Shown piece by piece: positions 15,825 through 24,267 of a stretch of DNA of 28,577 nucleotides; positions within the stretch are counted from its first letter, which is position 1; every line of letters begins with the position of its first letter. This DNA is from an uncultured Christensenellaceae bacterium. GTDB lineage: Bacteria > Bacillota > Clostridia > Christensenellales > Pumilibacteraceae. The notes under the pieces are model-generated. The model saw only the letters and a program-made list of their open reading frames with translations. It searched no databases and was not told the DNA's origin. The stretch is from assembly GCA_910587025.1 (NCBI GenBank), contig CAJUKR010000012.1, positions 6,829 to 35,405 on the forward strand, in the 5' to 3' direction. Position numbers and translations under genes: made by a program.

Positions 15825-16556
15825 ATGCAGGACAGAATCGAAAAATACGAAAAGATATTTTCCTTGCTTCGTAAAATCATTTTGCTCGTGACGATATGCG
15901 CAAGCATTCTTGCGGTAGCGATCACTATGTTCAATGCTTTCGGACTTTGGGACAAATTCAAGGATATTACGGTCGTGCAACAGTGGATAGAATCCGCCGG
16001 CGCATATGCGATACTCGTTTATGCGGCTATAGTTTTGGCACAGGTAATCGTTTTGCCTATTCCGTCTACGGTCACCAATCTTGTCGCGGCTGTATTGTTC
16101 GATCCGTGGATAACGTTTCTTGTTACGACCGTATGTACTGTCGCAGGCTCGTATGTTTGTTTCTGGCTCGGACGCGCATTCGGAAAGCGAATCGTGACAT
16201 GGCTTGTGGGCGAAGAAAAGACCGAGCAGTACGGTAGAGTGCTGAACGAAAAAGGACGGTTGTTTTTTGTCTTGATGCTTTTGTTGCCGTGTTTCCCCGA
16301 CGATATACTTTGCATGGTCGCGGGTTTGAGTACCATGGGGTGGGGATTCTTCTCTCTGGCGGTGATTCTTGCCCGTCCGGTAATGATCGCCGTAATAAGT
16401 TTCGTTGGGCGGGCGGCAATGGATGCTCTCGATACGTGGGGATTGCCAGTATCTATAGGAATATTCTTGTTGATCATGGTCGCGGTCATTCTCGTAATGC
16501 TTCGTCGCGATAAAAAATCCGACAAGAACGAGGAAAACAAAAAAGAAATAAAATAA
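15825..16556 (+). CDS. DedA/TVP38-TMEM64 (VTT domain) family membrane protein
   Basis: A 243-residue protein with about five to six hydrophobic helices and a charged Lys-rich cytoplasmic tail. The VTT (SNARE-associated Golgi protein) signature is seen in the re-entrant loop region: QVIVLPIPSTVTNLVAAVLF, a Gly-rich CFWLGRAFGKR segment, then LLPCFPDDILCMVAGLSTM. Members of the wider DedA superfamily act in lipid carrier or phospholipid translocation; the exact substrate cannot be read from sequence. The ATG follows the rnhA stop by three bases. It ends the proC operon at a bidirectional terminator. Confidence 0.88.
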   Translation: MQDRIEKYEKIFSLLRKIILLVTICASILAVAITMFNAFGLWDKFKDITVVQQWIESAGAYAILVYAAIVLAQVIVLPIPSTVTNLVAAVLFDPWITFLVTTVCTVAGSYVCFWLGRAFGKRIVTWLVGEEKTEQYGRVLNEKGRLFFVLMLLLPCFPDDILCMVAGLSTMGWGFFSLAVILARPVMIAVISFVGRAAMDALDTWGLPVSIGIFLLIMVAVILVMLRRDKKSDKNEENKKEIK

Positions 16557-16563
16557 ATATGTT

Positions 16564-16608
16564 AAACATAAAACCGGCTTCGAAATTACCGAAGTCGGTT
16601 TTATGTTT
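16564..16608. terminator. Bidirectional terminator between the VTT-domain gene and argH
   Basis: A 19-bp stem with one G-U pair joins 16564-16582 with 16590-16608 over a seven-base loop. A-runs and T-runs flank the GC core, so it can stop transcription from both the rightward proC operon and the leftward arg operon. Confidence 0.92.
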
Positions 16609-16628
16609 GTTGTCGATCGATGATTTTG

Positions 16629-17999
16629 TTATACGGTATCCAATTTTTTGCGCATCGCAGAAATTTCCGCTTTGATTGCGGACGGTGAAGGACCGCCGGT
16701 CGCCGTTCTGCGCGCAATTGCATTCTCTGGTTTGATCGCATCGAAAATACTTTCGTCAAATGGTCCGAATTTTTTATATTCGTCAAGGGAAAGCGTTTGC
16801 AATGTTTTTCCGTTTTTGATGCAATATACGACAAGCTGACCTATAACGGAATGCGCGTCGCGAAAGGGGACTCCTTTTGCGGCAAGCCAGTCGGCGCATT
16901 CGGTCGCGCTCGTAAAACCGCCGTCCGTGCTCTTTCTGAGCTTGTCCTTATTGATTGTCATATCCCCGAGCAGCGCCGTAAATATGCCGAGACACGCTTT
17001 GAGCGTATCGTATGCGTCGAATACGCATTCCTTGTCTTCCTGCATATCTTTGTCGTAGGCAAGCGGTATCCCTTTCATGACCGTGAGCATATTCATAAGC
17101 GCGCCGTATACGCGACCCGTCTTTCCGCGTAACAGCTCGTTCATGTCGGGATTTTTCTTTTGCGGCATTATGCTCGAGCCGGTGGAAAATTTGTCGCTGA
17201 GCTCGACATACTTGTATTCGTCGGACGACCATATGATGATCTCTTCCGAAAAGCGGGAAAGGTGCATCATTGTGATCGCGCCCGCCGACAAGAAATCGAT
17301 AACGAAATCACGATCGCCGACTGCGTCCATCGAATTTGCCGTAACGGCGTGGAAACCGAGATAATCTGCGACCGCTTTACGGTCTATGGGATAAGCCGTA
17401 GACGTGCATGCTCCGCTTCCGAGCGGCATAACGTCGATACGATTTTTCGCCTGAGCGAATCTTTCCGCATCGCGTGAAAACATCTCGGCATACGCCATGA
17501 AGTGATGTGCGAGGGTCGTGGGCTGTGCCTTCTGAAGGTGCGTAAACGCCGGCATGACTGTTTCCGTGTTCCTTTCGGAAATGTCCGTCAGACGCAAAAT
17601 AAGCGCCTTTATGAGCGAAATTATATCTTTCGACGCATCTCGGAGATACAATCTCGTATCAAGACATACCTGATCGTTTCTTGATCTTCCCGTATGTAAC
17701 TTTTTTCCGACCGCGCCTATTCTGGACACGAGTTCGTTTTCCACAAACGAATGTATATCTTCGGCGTCTTTTATCTCGAGTTTTCCGTCGTCGATATCTT
17801 TGCGTATGATTTCGAGCGCGTCGACAATCAGTTTCGCTTCCGCTTCGGGAATGATACCGCACTTTCCGAGCATATTGCAATGGGCGATACTGCCTTCGAT
17901 ATCATAACGGTACAGCCGTTTATCAAAAGCGAGCGAACTGTTGAAACTGTCCGCCGCTTTGTCTGTTTCGCTCTCGAATCTGCCTGACCAGAGCTTCAT
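16629..17999 (-). CDS. argH: Argininosuccinate lyase
   Basis: Splits argininosuccinate to arginine and fumarate. The 456-residue product has the family start MKLWSGRF, the TGRSRNDQV segment, the H-containing FTHLQKAQPTTLAHH, and the flexible signature loop GSSIMPQKKNPD with the catalytic serine. The length is normal. Its ATG shares one A with the argG stop codon (TAATG), so the two are translationally coupled and form an argGH operon running against the recombination genes. It ends at the bidirectional terminator. Confidence 0.97.
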   Translation of the reverse strand: MKLWSGRFESETDKAADSFNSSLAFDKRLYRYDIEGSIAHCNMLGKCGIIPEAEAKLIVDALEIIRKDIDDGKLEIKDAEDIHSFVENELVSRIGAVGKKLHTGRSRNDQVCLDTRLYLRDASKDIISLIKALILRLTDISERNTETVMPAFTHLQKAQPTTLAHHFMAYAEMFSRDAERFAQAKNRIDVMPLGSGACTSTAYPIDRKAVADYLGFHAVTANSMDAVGDRDFVIDFLSAGAITMMHLSRFSEEIIIWSSDEYKYVELSDKFSTGSSIMPQKKNPDMNELLRGKTGRVYGALMNMLTVMKGIPLAYDKDMQEDKECVFDAYDTLKACLGIFTALLGDMTINKDKLRKSTDGGFTSATECADWLAAKGVPFRDAHSVIGQLVVYCIKNGKTLQTLSLDEYKKFGPFDESIFDAIKPENAIARRTATGGPSPSAIKAEISAMRKKLDTV

Positions 18000-19219
18000 T
18001 ATTTCTTATCCTTTATGCTTTGCATTTTTATTGCGCGAACTTTGCTCGAAAGCCCGAACAGTGTAATAAAGCCGCCTGCGTCGTGATGATCGTAAAGGTC
18101 TCCCGTCGTGAAACTTGCGAGCGATTCGTTATAAAGCGAATAAGGGGACTTTGTTCCCGCTTTGATTATGTTGCCTTTGTAAAGTTTGAGTTTGACTTCG
18201 CCGGTCACATATTCCTGCGTTACGTCTATAAACGCGCTGACCGCTTCGCGGAGCGGGGTGAACCACTTGCCTTCATAAACGATCGAAGCGAGCTTATTTC
18301 CCATATCCTTTTTCATTTCGAAAGTTTCGCGGTCGAGAATGAGCTCTTCGAGCTGCTCGTGAGCCGCCATAAGTATAGTGCCGCCGGGGGTTTCGTATAC
18401 TCCGCGGGATTTCATTCCTACGACGCGGTTTTCGACGATATCGACTATTCCGATACCGTTTGCGCCGCCCAAAGCGTTAAGTTTATCTATGATTTCGCTG
18501 ACCTTCATTTTTTTGCCGTCGAGCGCCGTGGGAACGCCTTTTTCAAACGTAAGCGTGATTTCGGTTTCTTTGTCGGGTGCTTTTGCGGGCGTGGTGCCGA
18601 GCACGAGCAAATGATCGTATTCGGGAGCGTTGGCGGGATCTTCGAGTTCGAGTCCCTCATGGCTGATGTGCCAAATATTACGGTCGCGACTGTATGAAGT
18701 GTCTGCGGAGAAGGGCAGGTTTATGCCGTGCGCTCGGCAATAATCGATCTCTTCCCGGCGGGACGACATCGTCCATTTGTCGCTTCTCCATGCCGCTATA
18801 ATTTTCAGATCGGGCGCAAGAGCTTTGATTCCGAGTTCGAATCTGATCTGATCGTTGCCTTTGCCTGTAGCTCCGTGACAGATTGCGGTAGCGCCTTCTT
18901 TGCGTGCGATCTCCACGAGCTTCTTTGCGATAAGCGGACGCGCCATCGATGTGCCGAGCAAATATTTGTTTTCATATACCGCGCCGGCTTTGACGCAAGG
19001 CATGATATAGTCGTCGCAAAATTCGTCGATTACGTTTTCGATATACAGTTTGCTCGCTCCCGTGGAAAGCGCGCGTTCTTCGAGCCCGTCGAGTTCTTCG
19101 GCCTGTCCGCAATCGATGCAGGCGCAGATAACGTCGTAGTCGAAGTTCTCTTTCAGCCACGGAATGATGGCGGTCGTATCGAGACCGCCGGAGTAAGCAA
19201 GTATAATCTTTTCTTTCAT
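17999..19219 (-). CDS. argG: Argininosuccinate synthase
   Basis: Joins citrulline and aspartate with ATP. I choose the ATG at 19219 (406 residues) because AAAGGAG lies at 19226-19232 and the protein then begins MKEKIILAYSGGLDT, the normal N-terminus with the PP-loop; the frame stays open upstream to 19243 but crosses the ribosome-binding site. GATGKGNDQIRFE and the DTSYSRDRNIWHIS region are also characteristic. It heads the argGH operon, with a divergent promoter toward ruvC. Confidence 0.97.
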   Translation of the reverse strand: MKEKIILAYSGGLDTTAIIPWLKENFDYDVICACIDCGQAEELDGLEERALSTGASKLYIENVIDEFCDDYIMPCVKAGAVYENKYLLGTSMARPLIAKKLVEIARKEGATAICHGATGKGNDQIRFELGIKALAPDLKIIAAWRSDKWTMSSRREEIDYCRAHGINLPFSADTSYSRDRNIWHISHEGLELEDPANAPEYDHLLVLGTTPAKAPDKETEITLTFEKGVPTALDGKKMKVSEIIDKLNALGGANGIGIVDIVENRVVGMKSRGVYETPGGTILMAAHEQLEELILDRETFEMKKDMGNKLASIVYEGKWFTPLREAVSAFIDVTQEYVTGEVKLKLYKGNIIKAGTKSPYSLYNESLASFTTGDLYDHHDAGGFITLFGLSSKVRAIKMQSIKDKK

Positions 19220-19232
19220 TTCGGCTCCTTTC

Positions 19233-19250
19233 AAGTCAATCACTTGACTT
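19233..19250. repeat. Inverted repeat in the argG-ruvC control region
   Basis: AAGTCAA (19233-19239) and TTGACTT (19244-19250) form a perfect 7-bp inverted repeat with a TCAC centre. It lies in the argG leader next to the Shine-Dalgarno site and contains the -35 element of the ruvC promoter. It may be an operator or an RNA hairpin; it does not match the ArgR/AhrC box well. Confidence 0.55.
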
Positions 19251-19273
19251 TTCGGTAAGATTTATTATATATT
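19244..19273 (+). promoter_or_regulatory. Probable promoter of ruvCAB-queA
   Basis: TTGACT at 19244-19249 and TATATT at 19268-19273 with an 18-base spacer. The region is AT-rich, so other -10 choices (for example TATAAT-like bases at 19274-19283) are possible. Confidence 0.55.
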
Positions 19274-19276
19274 TAT

Positions 19277-19305
19277 AATATAATACTTTTCGTATAAATA
19301 ATCAA
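19277..19305 (-). promoter_or_regulatory. Probable promoter of argGH
   Basis: On the minus strand, TTGATT (complement of 19300-19305) and TATATT (complement of 19277-19282) with a 17-base spacer. The leader of about 50 bases contains the inverted repeat at 19233-19250. Confidence 0.55.
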
Positions 19306-19321
19306 CTGTTTGGAGCGGATT

Positions 19322-19813
19322 TTGATAATTTTAGGGCTTGATCCCGGCTACGCCACGATTGGCTACGGAGTTATAGAAAAAACCGAACGGGGGATATTCG
19401 CCGTCGATTACGGTGTTATCACGACTCCGCCGCATGAGACCATCGCGGTGCGGCTCGCGATGATAGACGAGGCTATGTCGGCGATCATGGACAAGTTCTC
19501 TCCCGACTGCGTTTCCGTCGAAGAATTATTCTTCAACACCAACATAACGACGGGTATAAAGGTCGCGCATGCGCGCGGAGTCATGTTGCTGAACGCAATC
19601 AAAAGATGCGGCAGACTGTACGAGTACACTCCGCTTCAGATAAAGCAGGCGCTTACGGGTAACGGCAGAGCGACCAAACATCAAATGCAATATATGGTCA
19701 AAATGGCGCTTCGTTTGGCGACTCCTCCCACGCCCGACGATGCCGCGGATGCGTTGGCAGCGGCGATATGTCATGCGAATATGTCGGGAGCGACAAGGAG
19801 AGAAATCAAATAA
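19322..19813 (+). CDS. ruvC: Crossover junction endodeoxyribonuclease RuvC
   Basis: Resolves Holliday junctions by symmetric nicking. I choose the TTG at 19322 (163 residues): GGAG at 19312-19315 is six bases upstream and the product then starts MIILGLDPG, the normal RuvC N-terminus. The in-frame TTG at 19310 overlaps that site. Active-site acids D7, E67 in SVEELFF, and D140/D143 in PDDAADALA are present, with the FFNTNITTGIKVAHARG segment. It leads the ruvC-ruvA-ruvB-queA run and its stop shares a base with the ruvA ATG. Confidence 0.95.
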   Translation: MIILGLDPGYATIGYGVIEKTERGIFAVDYGVITTPPHETIAVRLAMIDEAMSAIMDKFSPDCVSVEELFFNTNITTGIKVAHARGVMLLNAIKRCGRLYEYTPLQIKQALTGNGRATKHQMQYMVKMALRLATPPTPDDAADALAAAICHANMSGATRREIK

Positions 19814-20391
19814 TGTATGCGTATTTAAGCGGAACCGTAACCGAAATCGGAGACGGAACGGCAGTCGTCGATGTGGGCGGAGTAGGATACGAACTCAATA
19901 TATCCGCTGTGCTCGCTTCGTCGCTCGATATAGGAAAAAGCGTTAAACTTCAAACATATCTCAACGTAAAAGAAGACGAAATGAGTTTATTTGCATTTGC
20001 CGACAAGATCGAGAAAGCTGTTTTTCTGCGTCTGATCTCCATAAGCGGTATAGGTCCGAAACTGGCGTTGTCGATACTCGGAGGAATGCGTACCGAAGAA
20101 CTTGTTTCCGTAATAGTGTCGGGCAACACTGCGGCTATCAGCGGGATCAAAGGCGTAGGGAAGAAGACAGCGGAGCGTATTGTTATGGAGTTGCGCGAAA
20201 AGCTCGACGATCTGGGCGTCGGTCATGTAGAGTCGCGGGTCGAAGAAAAGCTCGGCGACAAAGCGAACGAGGCTGTCGCGGTGCTTGTCGCGCTCGGGTT
20301 CAAACAGGATGCTGCGGTAAAAGCGGTGCGTCTTGCGTATTCGGATGATCTTACGGTAAACCAAATAGTGCATAAGGCAATCAGCGGGTAA
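19813..20391 (+). CDS. ruvA: Holliday junction branch migration protein RuvA
   Basis: Tetrameric junction-binding partner of RuvB. ATG 19813 overlaps the ruvC stop (TAATG) and gives 192 residues starting MYAYLSGTV, as expected; the frame is open into ruvC but that part is not RuvA. Domain I (OB fold) is followed by two helix-hairpin-helix motifs, LISISGIGPKLALSIL and ISGIKGVGKKTAERIV, and a C-terminal domain III (about 145-192) that contacts RuvB. Confidence 0.96.
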   Translation: MYAYLSGTVTEIGDGTAVVDVGGVGYELNISAVLASSLDIGKSVKLQTYLNVKEDEMSLFAFADKIEKAVFLRLISISGIGPKLALSILGGMRTEELVSVIVSGNTAAISGIKGVGKKTAERIVMELREKLDDLGVGHVESRVEEKLGDKANEAVAVLVALGFKQDAAVKAVRLAYSDDLTVNQIVHKAISG

Positions 20392-20393
20392 GT

Positions 20394-21401
20394 ATGGACG
20401 GAGAAAGATTTATTACAAGTACTAAAATTCAGTTGGACAGCGAACTCGATCTTACGCTTCGTCCGAAGTCGCTGAACGAATATATCGGGCAAACGAAAGT
20501 CAAGCACAATCTCGAAATATACATCAATGCCGCTTTGGCGCGTCACGAATGTCTGGATCACGTGCTTTTGTACGGACCTCCCGGGCTCGGAAAAACCACG
20601 ATCGCGCACATAATTGCGAACGAAATGGATGCGGATATTAAGGTTGTCAGCGGTCCTGCGCTGAGTTCTATGTTAGACATAGTATCCATTTTGACGGGAA
20701 TCGAAGAAGGCGACGTATTATTTATCGATGAAATACACCGCGTAAACAAGACGGTCGAAGAAGCGCTTTATTCCGCGATGGAAGATTTTACTCTCGATAT
20801 CGTCCAGGGCAAAGGTCCGGGCGCAAGAACGATAAAACTGCCTGTAAACAAGTTTACGCTCGTCGGAGCCACGACCCGCACGGGAATGCTTACTGGACCT
20901 ATGCGCGATCGTTTCGGCGTTATTTGCAGACTGGAATTATATTCGAAAGAGGATCTTAATACGATCATACGCCGTTCGTCCGGTATTCTCGGCGTGGAGA
21001 TCGACGACGATGCGTGCAACGAACTCGCGGTTCGTTCGCGAGGTACTCCGAGAATAGCCAACAGGATGCTTAAGCGAGTGCGTGATTTTGCGCAAGTGAT
21101 AGGCGACGGTCGCATTACTCTCGAAATTACCGACAAAGCGCTTTCGTGCATCGGCGTTGATAAGCTCGGTCTTGACGATAACGACAGATCCGTACTCGAA
21201 GCTCTTGCCGTCAAGTTCGGCGGAAAGCCCGTCGGTCTCGATACTCTCGCCGCGGCTACGAACGAAGACGCGGGCACAATAGAGGACGTGATAGAACCGT
21301 ATCTCATTCAACTCGGTTTTGTTGCGCGAACGCCGCGCGGACGCATCGCTATGCCGCAGGCATTCGAACATCTCGGTCTTGTGCCTCCCGATGACTTATA
21401 A
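20394..21401 (+). CDS. ruvB: Holliday junction branch migration ATPase RuvB
   Basis: AAA+ motor of branch migration. The 335-residue protein has the N-terminal LRPKSLNEYIGQ motif, Walker A GPPGLGKT at 61-68, Walker B VLFIDEIH with D112-E113, sensor-1 GATTRTG near 159-164, the arginine-finger-side GPMRDRFG, and the winged-helix end (DTLAAATNEDAGTIED). It follows the ruvA stop by two bases and is probably coupled to it. Confidence 0.98.
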   Translation: MDGERFITSTKIQLDSELDLTLRPKSLNEYIGQTKVKHNLEIYINAALARHECLDHVLLYGPPGLGKTTIAHIIANEMDADIKVVSGPALSSMLDIVSILTGIEEGDVLFIDEIHRVNKTVEEALYSAMEDFTLDIVQGKGPGARTIKLPVNKFTLVGATTRTGMLTGPMRDRFGVICRLELYSKEDLNTIIRRSSGILGVEIDDDACNELAVRSRGTPRIANRMLKRVRDFAQVIGDGRITLEITDKALSCIGVDKLGLDDNDRSVLEALAVKFGGKPVGLDTLAAATNEDAGTIEDVIEPYLIQLGFVARTPRGRIAMPQAFEHLGLVPPDDL

Positions 21402-21424
21402 AATAGGAGACTTATGTTTTTGGC

Positions 21425-22498
21425 ATGAAAACTTCCGATTTTTATTATGATTTACCCGAAGAACTCATAGCGCAAACTCCCGCCGAGCCGAGAGATTCGT
21501 CAGGATTGTTGGTGTATGACAGAAACACCGGAAAAACGGAGCACAAGCATTTTTACGACATTGTCGATTATCTGTCCGATCGTGACGTACTCGTAATCAA
21601 TAATACGAAAGTCATTCCTGCGAGAATTTTCGGAATAGGTACGGAAACGGGTTGTAAAGTGGAATTTTTATTACATAAACGTTTATCCATAAATGAATGG
21701 AAAGCGCTTTGCAAACCGGCGAAAAAAGCTAAAATAGGTTCGAAGTTTGTTTTCGGCGACAGGCTGTCATGCGAGGTTATCGGGGCGGGCGATATGGGTG
21801 AAAGAACGGTGCGTTTCGCTTTTGACGGGACATTCGAAGATGCTCTGTCAGAAGTCGGACAGATGCCTTTGCCGCCGTATATTCACGAAAAACCAAAAGA
21901 CGGATCAAGATATCAGACGGTCTATGCCGAGCGGGACGGATCTTGCGCGGCGCCTACGGCGGGATTGCATTTTACTCCCGAGCTTTTGAAAAAGCTGTCC
22001 GACAAGGGAGTTAAGATAATCGAAGTTCTGCTTCACGTCGGGCTCGGAACATTTCGTCCCGTGCAGTCGGAAAATGTGGAATCGCATATTATGCACAGCG
22101 AATACTGGCAGATTTCCGCAAACTCGGCAAACGCCTTGAATGAAGCTATTTTATCAAAAAAGCGCATAGTTTGCGTGGGTACTACGTCTGTAAGAGTACT
22201 TGAAAGTGCGATTAGTCCGGACGGAACGTTCAGCGAAGGAAGCGGAGAAACGAATATTTTCATATATCCGCCTTATAAATTCAAAGCCGTCGGCGCATTG
22301 ATTACGAACTTTCATTTGCCGGAATCTACATTGATAATGCTCGTATCCGCCTTTTGCGGGCGTGAGAACACTTTGAATGTTTACGCCGAGGCCGTAAGGA
22401 AGAAGTACAGATTTTTCAGTTTCGGGGACGCGATGCTTATTGTAGGCAGGATGGACGACAAAAAAGATAAACCACAAGATATAGTAGATAAAGACTAA
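21425..22498 (+). CDS. queA: S-adenosylmethionine:tRNA ribosyltransferase-isomerase
   Basis: Adds an epoxycyclopentane ring from SAM to preQ1 in tRNA, the penultimate step of queuosine formation. The 357-residue product has the family segments DFYYDLPEELIAQTPAEPRD, VLVINNTKVIPARI, the GSCAAPTAGLHFT motif (family GSVAAPTAG), HVGLGTFRPV, and TNFHLPESTLIMLV. Linkage behind ruvB is common in bacteria. The last codons lie inside a terminator hairpin. It is the last host gene before the element. Confidence 0.96.
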   Translation: MKTSDFYYDLPEELIAQTPAEPRDSSGLLVYDRNTGKTEHKHFYDIVDYLSDRDVLVINNTKVIPARIFGIGTETGCKVEFLLHKRLSINEWKALCKPAKKAKIGSKFVFGDRLSCEVIGAGDMGERTVRFAFDGTFEDALSEVGQMPLPPYIHEKPKDGSRYQTVYAERDGSCAAPTAGLHFTPELLKKLSDKGVKIIEVLLHVGLGTFRPVQSENVESHIMHSEYWQISANSANALNEAILSKKRIVCVGTTSVRVLESAISPDGTFSEGSGETNIFIYPPYKFKAVGALITNFHLPESTLIMLVSAFCGRENTLNVYAEAVRKKYRFFSFGDAMLIVGRMDDKKDKPQDIVDKD

Positions 22499-22512
22499 TC
22501 TTGTGGTCTTTT
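22471..22512 (+). terminator. Terminator overlapping the end of queA
   Basis: ACCACAAGAT at 22471-22480 pairs with 22498-22507 across a 17-base loop and is followed by CTTTTT (22508-22513). The left arm is coding for queA and the stop codon lies at the edge of the right arm. The loop is long, so efficiency is uncertain. Confidence 0.7.
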
Positions 22513-22542
22513 TACACAATGTGTTGTGGCTATGGTATTCGA

Positions 22543-24267
22543 TTATTCGTACAAGAATTTGTGTTCTATGCCGTTTTTGAATAGGATTGATAAAATTCTG
22601 CCATCCAAAATGACAATTTTTTTGACGACCGAATTTATGAAATCTTTGATGATTTTCGTGTCGATTTTCCGTATCATTGTATCGAAGTTGACATACCGTT
22701 TTGTAAGTAATTGCTGACTCATTATGAAGTAGGACGCTTTTGCTATGAAGTCTTCGTCGGAAATAGAAAAAGCAGAAGAAGCATTTTTTTCGAGTTCGTC
22801 CAGACGCTCGTCGATTTGCTCTAAATCGTCCATAATCGTTTTGCGTTCGATAAAGTATTCCGTTTCAGGCATATCACTGTCGTTATATAGATACAGAGTT
22901 TTAAGACGTGCAAGCGCACGTTCTTTTTTTCTTTTCTCCGATAGTAACAGTTCACGTTCATCTACGGTGGCGCTGTCGAGATTGACATTTTTCGGTTCGT
23001 ATATATCCGTCCCGAACTTGCCGGAGCGGAGCATATCATACATATCTTGTAAGCCTGTCAGTTCAATGCCTTTTACGTCGGTAAAGGCATCACCGCGCAG
23101 TAGTTTCTTCTCGAAAGTTTCAAGACTCGTCGTTGCGCCAAAGTTGTTTTGTGCTTTGATGATATTTGCGATATAGTTCAGAATGAATGGACCAACAACG
23201 ATGTCCGAAATGTATTTGTTGGGGCAGTCATTGAAGCGGCGGTGACGCGAGCATAAGTAAATTGAAGGACGATAGCCGTTATCGCGCTCTCTATCAATAG
23301 TGGCGCACATCTGGGAGCCACAGTTTCCGCAGATAAGCAGTCCTGCGAAGATATGGGTATTTACCCTTGTGTATGTGCGCGGGCCGTCCTTGTTGCTACG
23401 ACGATTAGATTTCAGTTGTTCGTTTACAGAGAGCCAGCGTTCTTTGTCTATGATAGGAACGTGGTGGTCTTCAACCAGAATCCACTCCGATTCTGGGCGG
23501 CGATTTGTTTTAAGCCGATAGTTTGTCTTGCTCAAATCGTGCTTGTTATATAGGTAATTGCCTATATAAAATGGATTTGATAACATAGTCCGCGCCGTAG
23601 TCGGGTTCCACGCAATTCCGCTGCGAGTTGAATAGCCGTTCTCGTTCAGAAATTTGCAGGTCTGCAGAAGGGAATGAGTTTGCTCGTATTTGTCATAGAT
23701 CACGCGGACGGTCGCGGCTTCGGCTTCGTTAACAGAGAAGATTTTAGTAACTTTATCGTAGGCGTAGCCGAAAGGCACACGTCCGCCGTTCCATTGACCG
23801 TTATTTGCGCGGGAAAGCATTACTGCAGTAACGCGCTCCGAAGTCATTTTGCGTTCGAGTTCCGCGAAGATCAGAATGATTTTTAGCATTGCTTCGCCTA
23901 TCGCAGTGGAAGTGTCAAATTGTTCGTTTTTGCTAACGAATACTACACCCAGACGTTTAAGCTCGTCGTACATCGCAGCGAAGTCGAGAAGATTACGGGA
24001 AATGCGGTCAATCTTCCAGACAACCAGATGCGAAAACTCGCCCGTGCGCAATCTCGCCATCATCTGCTGATAGCGGGGTCTATCGGTGTTTTTTGCGGAG
24101 TAACCTGCATCTTCAAATATCTCATATTCAGAAATATCAAGCGCGTACTTCGCATAGTTGATTAAATCGCTTTTTTGTAAAGGAAGGCTGTCCTTATCTA
24201 TCTGCATATTGGTTGATACGCGGACGTATAGGGCAGCCTTCTTGTTCAGTTTACTTTCTTTCTGCAT
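22543..24267 (-). CDS. Large serine recombinase (integrase)
   Basis: A 574-residue resolvase-family integrase that would catalyse attP x attB recombination. The N-terminal catalytic domain shows YVRVST with nucleophile S18 and the DRISRN arginine motif. The recombinase DNA-binding domain (about 165-270; RVPFGYAYD, then WNPTTARTMLSNPFYIG) is followed by a zinc ribbon (CGNCG near residue 311, then CSRH and CPN) and a Lys/Glu-rich coiled coil (about 430-490), the usual layout for directional serine integrases. It is at the element edge, 44 bases from the queA stop. Its ATG lies within the last codons of the upstream nuclease-like gene (17-base overlap). It appears intact. Confidence 0.93.
   Translation of the reverse strand: MQKESKLNKKAALYVRVSTNMQIDKDSLPLQKSDLINYAKYALDISEYEIFEDAGYSAKNTDRPRYQQMMARLRTGEFSHLVVWKIDRISRNLLDFAAMYDELKRLGVVFVSKNEQFDTSTAIGEAMLKIILIFAELERKMTSERVTAVMLSRANNGQWNGGRVPFGYAYDKVTKIFSVNEAEAATVRVIYDKYEQTHSLLQTCKFLNENGYSTRSGIAWNPTTARTMLSNPFYIGNYLYNKHDLSKTNYRLKTNRRPESEWILVEDHHVPIIDKERWLSVNEQLKSNRRSNKDGPRTYTRVNTHIFAGLLICGNCGSQMCATIDRERDNGYRPSIYLCSRHRRFNDCPNKYISDIVVGPFILNYIANIIKAQNNFGATTSLETFEKKLLRGDAFTDVKGIELTGLQDMYDMLRSGKFGTDIYEPKNVNLDSATVDERELLLSEKRKKERALARLKTLYLYNDSDMPETEYFIERKTIMDDLEQIDERLDELEKNASSAFSISDEDFIAKASYFIMSQQLLTKRYVNFDTMIRKIDTKIIKDFINSVVKKIVILDGRILSILFKNGIEHKFLYE

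Noticed and set aside
19219..19322. ArgR/AhrC box before argG
   Set aside because: No stretch matches the TGAAT-N-ATTCA type half-sites well enough; only the unrelated AAGTCAA repeat is clear.
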